Origin: Nectonema munidae
Taxonomy: Eukaryota > Nematomorpha > Nectonematoida > Nectonematidae
Reading direction: 5' to 3'
NCBI GenBank assembly: GCA_030549495.1
Contig: JAUIRK010000909.1
Location: forward strand, 952,554-1,016,553
DNA: 64,000 nt
A program made the position numbers and the translations under genes. Below the pieces are notes generated by a model, which was given only the letters and a program-made list of their open reading frames with translations, did not search any database and had not been told where the DNA came from. The first letter of the stretch is position 1. The number at the start of each line of letters is the position of its first letter. Shown piece after piece: positions 41,001 to 53,000 of the stretch.

Positions 41001-44000
41001 ACTTTTTTAATGCAAATAGTGAAAATGAAATATTTCTCTCTCTATGACATTAGAGAAAGCGGGAATTTAATTAATTTTTTGCAAAAATTGAAACCCGAGA
41101 CTAAAATATTCAATCCTGAAAAATCATTTGGTTCAGATGAAGAATTTTGTTTACCGAAGAAATATTTCAAAAGTGATAAATCAACAAAAGGGTGCAAAAT
41201 AATTTATTTGAAAAAAAATATTTGTTTATAGTAAATCAGAAGATTGCTTTTTGCTTGGTTTGTTGTTTATTCTTGACTTTTGGAAAATTAAATTCATCAA
41301 AACAAAGTCTAAACACGTTTATCATGAAGGGTTTTCAAAACTGGAAAAAAATACTTGAAAAACAAGAATCTCAAATTAGAAAAGATTGATCCAAAAAAAG
41401 TTCTGACAAAAAATTTCTGATAAAGAAAAGTTCTACTTTATATAACAAGAGCTGTACATTTTTATGACCGTGGTGGAATTGCTCTGAGAGATCATCGCTT
41501 GAATCCAAAAAATTTTCATATGATTGTTATGTTCTCAAAAATTATATTGAAAATCCACTCCAGAAAATAGTCCAATATTTAAGTTGGAAAATACAAAATG
41601 AAATGATAGATATAATTGGAAAGGCATTTATAAGGTTGGAAATGATAAAATTAAAATGGCAGGGTTTCATTCTATTATGGCTGATGAAGTAACGTGTAAT
41701 AATTAACAAATTATCTCTTTATGTGCTAAATATGTTGATGAAGAAAACGAGATAAAAGAAGTTTTTCTTGAGTTTATTAACACTGATAGAATAATAGGTA
41801 AAGTAATATCTGACCATATATTAGAGTTTCATCAAGAACAAAACATCCCTTTTTCCAATTTAAGGGGTCAATGCTATGATGGAGCTCCTAATATTCAATC
41901 TAGCAATAAAGGATGTTATAGTTATGTTAAAGCTGTTGCGCATAAAGCAGTATAAATTCATTTCTCAAGTCACATTTTGTCTCTTGTAATCCCTTATAGT
42001 TGCAAATGTCAACAAAAAAGAAAGACTTTTAGAGCATGTTATAAACATAGAAATGCCTCACTCTAAAAAAAATCTTTTATCGATTCGCAAACAAAATGGA
42101 GTTTGAGAACTGCAAGCTACGAGCATTTTTACATAGCTTTAATTAAATCCCTTGAAATTGTAGTGGGTTACGTCGAAGATTCAAAATATGATAAGAAATG
42201 GACCTAGAATGGATATTGGAGTCACTCAGATACTACACAAGCTTATGAGCTATAGAAGTCATTTTCCACGTTCTCGTTTGTTATTCGACTTATAGGTAAG
42301 TTTTTGTTTTTTTTTAATTCTATTTAAATGAAATTAGCACTTTATTGACTTCTTAGAAGGAATTATTCCATTACAAGGATCTTCTTCACAATATAAATTT
42401 TATATATTGGTTAAGTACAAATGTTATGATAAACTTTTCAAAAATTAAGAAAAAAAATGACAAGGCAGGAGCGGGAGTCGAAGCCACACACTGAAATATT
42501 TTTGCTTGTGAGCCGGAGCCATAAAATTTTTCGGGCTCCGAAACCATGACAAGGGATCATTTAGGGTTTCACAGTTTCCAATTAGAAAGTAGGGGCGTGA
42601 GTAAGGTTGGTTAGATACTGGGCTTCGATAATTCAAGATCTTGGGTTCGATCACCCATTAAACCTACTTTCCTGATAGTTTGATACAAGCAGCGCACTCA
42701 TTAAAGTTGACTACAGAAGTAAATACATCTCATCTCTAGTTAATTTAGAAAACTATTATATTGATTAGTAACCGTTTAGACAAATTTACTGTTTCAAAAA
42801 ACTTTTTAATTTGATATAAAAAATGCCTTAACCTTTGGGAACTAGAATTTTGAAGACTAATAGCGTCCTCTCTCTTTCAATTATATCTAAAGAAGTTGCA
42901 CTTCATTTTTTGATCATTGCTATCATATTGGTCCTCAAAGAGTTAGAGTCAAGAAATAGTCTGTGCCATTTAAAGATAGAAGTGGGATCAAAAGGGTTAA
43001 ATTACTTTATAACTTTGAAAGTTATCCAAATCAAAGATGGAACAAAAAAGTGAGATAAAAGAGCTTTTTGATACCATGGAAGAGTTTGGAAACCACTGGT
43101 GATGGAATGGATAAAATATGAGAAAGTTTACATTAGGCAAATAAGATCAGAAACTTTACCGGTATGAATGCGAGAGTGGACCTTGAGACTTCCCATTGAC
43201 ACAAAGTACTTTAGGCATGTGTAACATCTGAATTCTTTAGTGCCGGTGTGTGTGCGATTGTGCGTTTCTAGTGAACTTTTGACTGCAAAGCGGCGAAAGC
43301 AAATATTACACTTGTATGGCTTTTCGTGGGTGTGAACGCGAATGTGGCGTACGAGATCGCTAGGCTTTTTAAAAGGTTTACTGCAATACGTGCATACGTG
43401 CCATGTTGATTTGCCTTAACAATAAAGAAAAAGCATTATAAAGAAGTAATGATTGTCTTAACAAAGTTTCTTCACAATCAAGAAATTAATCGATCAAAAT
43501 AGTCTTTTAAACAATTATTATCATTAAAATTTTCTTTTAACCAGAATTTTTTTTATAAAAAACTTGGTTTATATTAAGCCATAAACTATGCTCAGTTTCA
43601 GGTTTTCTAACATTCACACAACCCTGAATCCACTGGCTAAACCCGGTCAAAGTAGCGAAATTTCAATCCAAGTGGTCTGAGAAGCTGGAATAGAGGCTGG
43701 AAGCGATGTGAGGATCTTACTGCCAGATGTCGGAAAGAAAATGTTGCAAACAATAATACAAATTCCAAGTTATGATTATAAACTAGTTATACAGGGATAA
43801 ATTATATAGTTTCAGGATGGATAAAATGATATATTTGCTTCATTCAATAATAATAGATCAAAAATTTTAAGGTTTCGCCAATTTTTTAAAATTGAGAGTG
43901 TAAATCGTTTAAACCAATATTTTTTCAATAAGAGATTAAAAATCACGTTTCACTTATCAATCAAAAGATTTGAAAAAATTGTAGATTATTTTAATTTTAA

Positions 44001-47000
44001 AAAGTTATTTACTTATTTCAATTCCGACTTACACGATATACACGGCTTTTCGAAGTATTACATCTGTGTTGCATTTGAATTACGTCATTGAGGACTTGTT
44101 TTCTTTTCAAAAATTAATGAATAATATCTTTTTAAAAAAGCATTATAGTATTTTTTAGTTTCAATAATATCCTGTTAAATCAAAAATAAATAAATAAAAA
44201 AATATTTTATATTTTCCTTTATCAAAATGAACTTTAATTTTCAAAGAGAACAAATACTAGAAATAGAAATTTTCATTTTAAGCAGCAATAACCAGAATTA
44301 ATTTGAACAGGAAACTAATTACTAAAATTCTGAAAAGTTACTTACGGTGCCCCCCCCCCCTCCAGCTTATATATAACAGAGTATAATTATGAGGTATATA
44401 GGAGTTTATTAATAGATAAATTACAAATCCATAAATACTTTAAATAATAAAAAGGTTGCCAATTTCTTAGAAAGTTAAAACAATATATTTCAAGGAATAG
44501 GACAATTAATATTGTAAACATAAACATCTACATCAATTAGAAGTATTTTTTTATCATTGCTTAATTTAACTCTATTTTGTGCATTAACCATACTTTCATA
44601 GATGATGGGGGTTCGGAAAAATTATATCGGTAGTCACACTTCTATTCGCACTGATCTTGCAAATCTTTCTCATAACACTCCACCAATTCTCCAAATTATA
44701 ATGTGCTTAGAATGTTTGAAAATAGATAAAAAAAGGTTGTCAATATTAAAGAGTTTTACCAAACTTCTTGACCAAGAAGCGTTTGTTTTGAGAAACAAAG
44801 GTATATGCTTCACACTTTAACTTCAATCGAGCTTTGTTAGTATGTTCAAGTTGATTGAGCAGAAAAGGACTTTTTAACACTCTTGAAAAGGTATTTCTAA
44901 CAATTTTTTTCCTGTTTACAATATTAAAGAATTAAATTAGTGGAATAAAAGTTTACAGATAAAGCATAAACGACATACCTAACAGAATCATAAGATTTTG
45001 ATGAGACTTTTGAAGCATGATTAGAATTTATCTCACCAATAACAATCGATGAAATTTTATTATTAGAGGTAAGCTAAAAAATAACATTGCATTAAAAAAA
45101 TATGAAGTAAAAAAAGATTCAGGGTGATTAATTTTTAATAAGTGAAAATTTAGTAGTTTAACATTTATATATCATTATTGTTGAAAATACCGTATATCTT
45201 TGAAAATAAGTTGAGATTTTTCCAATGAAATCTAAAACTTATGGATACACTTAACTTTATGAATAAACATGCCCAAATTCTGTAAGTTAGGACTAAAGCA
45301 AGTTCTAGTTCATCCACTTCCATCACCATATGATAGACATGAGGATCGTCATGAATATCCTAATGCATCGTAAATTTGCATGAAACTCATGTTTTTGACC
45401 TCCAATAGAAAAGAAAAGTGACTAAACTGTACTTTTCAGGAAAAAGGGAGATAAAAAAATATTTCACTGTATTTTTTCTGGATGGTTGTGCAAAGTTAGA
45501 ACCAAAAGGAAAATCTATGAGTGGAGTTGAGGTGGATGGATAAAGAACAAAGACGACTTACTACACATAAATAAAATATTAAGCAAGTGTTGTCAAAAAC
45601 TGCCTTAGCACACCCCACACAATAGAATCATCAACATACCTCTTCCTCAAATCGACACCTCAGAAGAAATTCTATCTATCAAAACATAGCACATACACTT
45701 GCCCAACTTAAACCAAGAAATCTCCATTGCCCCAAATAATTCCACAAAATGATTTCTAACTTTACAGTTTGCACACATATAACACCAAAATCTTTTCAAA
45801 TACCCACACATACAAACATCACCAACAACTTGCAAAGTAGTGGATTTGTTAGGAAGTAGCGGGAACATTTAAAACAAACATAAATTCCGATCAAATTCAA
45901 TCAAATTTTGGTCTGAAATGAAAGCCTACACATAAGGTCAGCAGTACTATACGGTGATTCTCAGAATAAAGGGTGGGACTATTAACTTTAAGGTTAGGTG
46001 ATACTTAGTTAATCACTAACTGAAATATTACGCATTTAATGAGATAGCGAAATAAAGCTTTAAAAACTGTTTTCAATATTCTATTTGTGCAATCATTATG
46101 CGTTTGAACCACAAATCTTGTTAATTTCTACTCTGTGCATAAAACAAAGTCAATGATGCGACCAGGTGTATCATTTTTGGCTTTAAAAATGCGCCTGTTG
46201 CAATTAACGATTAAATCGATGTTGAAAGTTTCGTTGTGAGAAGCTTTGCTTTTCAGCTCGACATACTTTCGAATAAACAAATTTCTAAATACTTTGGACT
46301 TAATTTACCCTATGAGTATAAATATATTGAATTATATAGTTTATGAAATAAGAAAATCTGAGAATATATGAAGAAAGGGTTTAGAGGCAATGTGAAGGTG
46401 GAAATTTATTGTATGCTTTGATATCCCCATTAGTTACCTTATAAAGGTAAATAATGATTAGGAAAGTTTTTTCCTCGAAATCGATTTTCCTCATTTCAAA
46501 TACATTTTTTATTACAAAATGGAAAAAGTAGGCTTATCAATTATTCAAGTAATAAATTTTCTAAATATGTTCCATATATACATTATTGCCACAAATGCTC
46601 AAATAGGAGCAAAGAGATGAATAGGATTTGAATTGGAAATGTCATTTAATTGTGAAAGCTAGCAAGACATCATTAACATTTTGCGATGGGTGTAAAATCA
46701 TTTTATCATTTGACTTTTCAAAAAAAATATATTTTTAACCCTATTTTATAATAATTAAATAAAGATTCCTTATTCAATATAAGTAATCGTCATTTCTAAT
46801 CGTAGCCAATGGTTTTTAGTATAAATAGTATGCTCAAATATGAAAAACCTTTCCTCTGTTATGATAATTTTCAGATGTCATTAGAAAATACTAACATTCA
46901 ACTATTACTTTAAGTAAAATGAAAGTGTAGAAGTTTTTAGATGTTTGAAACAACTATAAATTTTATTTGTTTGGAGAATGATCTAACTAAATAATACTAA

Positions 47001-50000
47001 AGTGCTAAAAGTAAATACGAATTTGTTCAGATTTTCCAAAAGAAATCGCTAAAAGGTTTTAAATTCATTAGACAGTATATAAAATAAAAAATGATGATAC
47101 TGAGTTTCAAACTTTATAATTAAAAATGAGACTATCCTCAAACAATAGTAATTTTATATGATAGAAATAAACAAAAAATGCCATTCATTTTGATATTATT
47201 AAATACAATCAAATAAATACCAAACTAAAGATTGCGTTAGATATATTTCATGATTCATGATTATTTACCTTTACAACATCAGAAGTCAGAGTTTTAAGAA
47301 CTTGCTTGACATTACTTTCAATTTCTAGATCAGTTTCACCAGCCTGAAGAAAATAAATATATTAAGGAAGATAGATAGATAGAACATTGAATGAAAACTA
47401 ACCTCATTCACAGAAATACTTTGAGAGTGTAACTTTGACGTATGCGTATTGAGTGATCCCAACTTTGTAAAAGAACAATCGCAGTAGTTGCATTTGAAAT
47501 TGATTGAATGAGCACAGTTGTCATTCTGTTAACAAAAATAAGGATTAAATGTTCTTTATATACCTTTCCTTAGTTAGAATCACTGAATTATATTAAAAAA
47601 AGCGAGCCAAAAAGTTAAATATGAATATAAAAGCATCACAGTTGAGGAAAATATGTCTCACAAAAATCAGAGCTTATAATTATTATTAAAATGATGATGA
47701 GAACCTAAATAGCGAGATAATTTGCATAAAAGATGTTTTTCCAAAAATCGAAACATTACGATTATAAAAAAAGTCATTTATCTTATCAATTAAACACTTT
47801 AATCGATGGGTCAGGAACCTATGGCTCGCGAGCCAGACATGGCTCTTTTGATGACTGCATCTGGCTCTCAGATAAATTTGGCGGCCTTCAGGATAAAGGG
47901 AGGTATTGCTATAATGCTTATCTTTCTTGCAAATTCTACACTCTCATTTCGTCATCATTAAGAATCACGACGACACAAATAAAGCTGATGATGATGCAGA
48001 CTTTGCTTATTAAATAACTTCGATAAAACAATGTTGTTTAAAATAAATGAAGAGTCTTATTATACTATAAAATTGTTGGTCTTCTTTTTCCATTTAGTTG
48101 TAATCAGTATTTAAAAATATATATGGCTCGCAGAGGATTATATTTTAAAATATGTGTTTTTTGGGCTCTTTTAGACAAAAAGGTTCCCGGCCCCTGCTTT
48201 AATCCATTCTTATCATCCTTATATTCCTTAAAATAGTGCCACTGAAATATTTAGATTTTTGTTCGAACTTTATGCCTTATTTCTTTGAGGAATAAAATTT
48301 TCTACAAAAGTCCAAATCCTATAACATATTATCACTAATGCTTTCAAAACTCGAAAATATTAATAAAAATATAAACATGTAAGGAAATCACTTTTAAAGT
48401 CAATGAACAAATCGACAACCCTTCCTTTTGGACGTCGAAACATATGAAGGTAGTCATGACCTTTTGAAAAATGGCGGCGGAGTAATTGGCTGCAATGGGG
48501 AGTCTGGTAAAAACCAAGAGGCATACTAATACTTATCATAATGTAGCATCATTTATATAAAATAGGCAAAAAACATTTAGGTCAATTTTTCAGTTTTTAG
48601 AAAGACATTCAAAAAATAAATTAAGAAAAAAGATGGTCATAAGAATTTATGACATGAATATTAGGCTCGGAAATTATAACAGGATTGATGGGCCTAACCG
48701 ATAACATATGTTAGGATTCTGAATGGTGAAAAATCCATATTTCATGTGAAAAAAAGCAAAATTTGCAACAACAAAAACGTAATCAACATGCGTAAAAACA
48801 TTAAATACATATTCTTAGAGATATGAGATACTCATATGGTCATTATTTGAGTGAATCTTCTTAAGAAATTGAACAAAAAATTTAAAAAAAAGTCCTTCAT
48901 AGGTGATAAAAAAAATTCATGTAAATTATTTTAAGCATATCATAAAGGATAATAACTTTTTAGTTAAAATAAAATAAAAATAGTTGAATGTTAATTTTGA
49001 CTTCTTGTTTTACCGATGTTTCCTTTCTGGAAAACTTTTCATTGTAAGTTTAATAAATTAAAGAAAACATTTTTATAATAAAAAAATATACCTGAAAAAA
49101 ATGTGTATCTATTTAATTTTTAAAAACGTATACCTTGAAAACAACTTACACGAGTAAAAGGATGAAATATTAAATTATACTAATTAAATTAATCTTGACT
49201 TATTCTTTCAAAACTTATTTAATTAACTTAACGAAAATCAAGTTAATAGATTTTTATTTTGTGATTTATTTGCGGTTTCAGAAGTGGAACATGAGTCTCT
49301 AAAAGATAGAAATTGAAAAAAATTCTTTCAAGAGAGATAGAAAAACTTTTCACCGCCACCAAAGCTTTTTTGCTCAACTAAGCTTATTTTGAAAAAAAGA
49401 TTTTCTTGAACATTTTAAATTTTGTAAACACGTTTACCATGCATATTGTATATCATCATCAAAATAAGTACAGCAAATCTTGAACTTTTAGAAAAATTAA
49501 TATTCTAACAAATACTTTGATTTTTTTATAAATATATTATTAATCTCAAATTTTTCTTAAATTGAAATTTTTACGAAATGTTTTCCTCCGTAAAAATGGT
49601 AAAATATCAATATCATTAAAATGCCAAGATATGCGGCAGCATTCAATGTTTTTGAAAGCATATTTAATGAATTCTAATGATAAAACTTGATTTGTTTGTA
49701 CACTATATAAAAATATGGAGAGTATAATAATATAATAATAAATTTTACGGATAGTGTTCCCAGCACACTGAGGTTTAGCCGGTTTTTACCACAATGACAT
49801 TTAATCTCTCATTATTTTAAATATGGATGGTATAAAAAATATAAAAGCATATAAAATACTTTTCTAGCATTGGAGTGTAATGTATGTATATGCAATTTGA
49901 GATTTCCAAGTTGTGAAAATTTTGAAGAGCAATACAAGCAAGCAAAGGGTTTTTTATCATGAGGTTCTGGCTTCGATATCCTAAGTTCATTATGCGAGTC

Positions 50001-53000
50001 AATGTCTTTTTTTTGTAATCGGGACCTTTTTTGGTTCGTCAAAATATTTTTCAAACTTAAGCCATTTCTTGTTTTCGGTTCCTTACCTAAATAAATTAAT
50101 TATAAAATGTTAGATTGTTGAAAATATTTAAAAAAATATTAAAAATCTAGAAAATACACGCAACTTTTTCTAAATAACTTTATTGTATGCTTCTCTATAA
50201 AAGAGTCTCTTTCTATCGGAAAGATTGAAATACTTTAGCATTTTTATACACTATAAACAAAATCTAAAAGGTAAAACTTTAATAAAAATACAAACTTTGT
50301 TAACAAGTATTAAAAATAATTTAAATCATTAAAATTACAAAATTAAAAGTTTTAAAAAGTAAAAAGATTTCTTAAAATAAAAAATTTTAAAATTAAATAT
50401 AAATATCAAAAGAAGAAAATTTATTTGGGACAAATCTTTCTAAATAAGGATAACAATAAGACATAAAATTACATAATAAATTATATAAACTCATAAGTAA
50501 GTTATAATTTAGAAGAGAATTCATGATTTTGGTCAGATTGCAACTGATAAAAGGATGTCATAAACTAAGGCTGAAGGAAAAAAGCTAACAATAATATTTC
50601 AACCTGAAAGAAATGCGTAAAAATAATGTAAACGGTTTGTTTTAAATAAAGTATGTAGATTAGAAAGAGAATTATATATATAATATAATTTTTTAATATA
50701 TATATTTTAACCCATTAATGCCCAACCATGGAATTAGATAAAAAATCTTAATTCTCTTTTTTGTAATATTACTCATTAGGTGTCAATAGCCAAAATTTAT
50801 TTTGTAAAATTTAATACCGTTTTTAGTTTTTTGACAAACGGGTGTACACATATGTGCACGCTAGGAAGTTTTCAATCAATCAAATTTAGAAAGGATAATG
50901 TTATAAAAGCGATAATACAATTTTATTTAATCTTAAAAATATTAGCACAATTTTGAAGTATGGAAGAGTAATGTCCACTGTCAATGCATAAAGCCACATC
51001 ACAAGTTTCACATATCACTCTGGTTCGCCTTGCACATGAAGAAACAGCACATCTTCTCACTTTGTCCATCTGTTTTGGCCAGTGTGATCTTCCATGAAGT
51101 CGTACACTTTCATCTACTCTCACTTTGCTTTTTTTGAAAGATTTTCTCGGGAAAATATTAATACATGCTTTTTTATCGCTCAGATGGGAAGATGAAACAC
51201 TTCTCAAAAACCACAGTAAATCGTGGCCTTTGTTGTCGTTTGCCATCTTATACAGCATGAAGGAAGATGTCATAAGCGTAGACAAAAGGTTGGTGAAATG
51301 TGGCCACCACCACTTTTTCGGCTTAATGTGGATTCATAAGTTTCTCGGGGCCCAACTGCACCACTGTCCGCAGACGATGGGGGTTCAGGATGGCAAAAAG
51401 GAGGTTCTCCTTAGGTCGCTTTGCGCTTTCCTTCTGGCACAAAGAGTCGCGCGTAGTACCCCTCCGATGGCGCCAGAAGATTATGAGCATCCTCAACTAT
51501 TATACGGCAACACTTCCAGGAAAATTTCGCATCATTTCGGCGCTGTATAATTGGGATGAGGCGCCCGAGCACAGCGAGCTGGTCCAGCTCGGTGTGCCTT
51601 ACATCATGTCAAACATCGTCACCCCCTCCGTACCAGCAGATTCCGTCTACGTCAAAGCCTCCTTGCAAGCCCTCGGATTTGTCACCTCGAATGGCTCTTG
51701 GACAATCTAGGTGGTTCACCAAGACTGTCCTATTGCGGATTTGGAGTTTCTAGCAATAACTCTGGCACACTTCCTCTTGCCCAGCAGGAAGATCTACTCC
51801 GATTCAATGGTCGCCATAGGCTGTATCCGAAAATTGGGCAACAAGTCGTTCAAACAAGCCAGGATCCTCCTATGGCTCGAAGCATCCAGTGCCTGGACAG
51901 ATGCCCTCCGTAACGCCGTGGAACATGTCAACTCGGAGGACGATCCTGCGGACGGCCCGTCACGCATGCTCTCAAAGAACCCGATCCACTCCTTGAAGAT
52001 TTGGAATTGCACCATTGCCATGGATTCCATGGAATTGGTCACCTTCTTTGAAGCAATCTGGAGATCCTTCAGAGAAAAAACCAAAAATAGAATGGCGAGG
52101 TTCTCGCCTCTGGTGGCCTGAGCACCCACCGTCCGCGGACGGAGGTGCAATTGGGCCCCGAGAAACTCGATGGACTGCACGGGGGAGAGGATCGATTTTG
52201 TGACCCCGGTCCTCCCCCAAAATCAAGAAGTCGTCCAGGTATAAGATAAAGCGGAATTGGGCACGCTGTTCCACTGGTAGTCTTTCCTTGAAAGTTCCTA
52301 GCAAACGTGTCACCACGCTTTGGAGGACTGCTGGGCTAAATCACGCCCCCATTGGCAACCTGGTGAACTGCCAAATTTTTCCCCCTAACTTCATACAAAA
52401 GCAGTTTCTCCATTCCTTCTGGATTCTAATGCCATAAAACGCATCTGTAAGATCCAGGCGGGTGGCCCATTTGAATAAAATCTGAACGTAGCGCAGCTGG
52501 AAGGGGGCCGTAAGCTTGATAGTTGGCGTGGCAAAGAGGTCCCGTGAGAAACCAAAGTCTGCCACCAAACGAGTCAGGCCGTTGGCCTTGGGAACCAAGA
52601 AGTACGGGGAGACTATTCTAGGGCGAATCGCCTGTTTCAGTACGCCAGACTGGACAAGTCTCGGGAGAACCTCCTTTATAAGAACCATTTCTGCTTCTTA
52701 GGCGGTGCTGAGAACCTGGGGAAGGAGTGGAAGGGGGTTTGCTTATGAGCCTGGACAAGATTAAAAAATCTCTGAACAAGGATGCTAATTGTGCCCTTGT
52801 GTCATAGGTCAACTGGAGCCTTGAAAAGCGGGGCAGTGACCTGGAAGGTGGAACCCAGGACGGGGGCCCTGAACCTGGCTGAGGTGGTAAATGAGGAGAG
52901 CAATTTCTTACATGATGCTATGCCAATGATCGACTGGATCTGGTCCTCAGTCGGGTCTGGGCAGGGGTTCTCGTCCGGGTCAAACGACATCACCTGCGAG

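Noticed and set aside
43025-43100. Possible hAT end GTTTGGAAACCACTGG near exon 11
   Set aside because: Only one end seen; a possible partner near 42,790 (ACTGTTTCAAAA) is too weak to define an element.
43620-43740. GC-richer patch with an acceptor-like TTTCTTTCCGACATCTGGCAG on the gene strand
   Set aside because: It can be entered in phase 2 from exon 9, but the frame reaches a stop with no usable phase-1 donor before it.
44347-44362. Run of Cs (CCCCCCCCCCCC)
   Set aside because: Isolated homopolymer in an intron with no associated structure.
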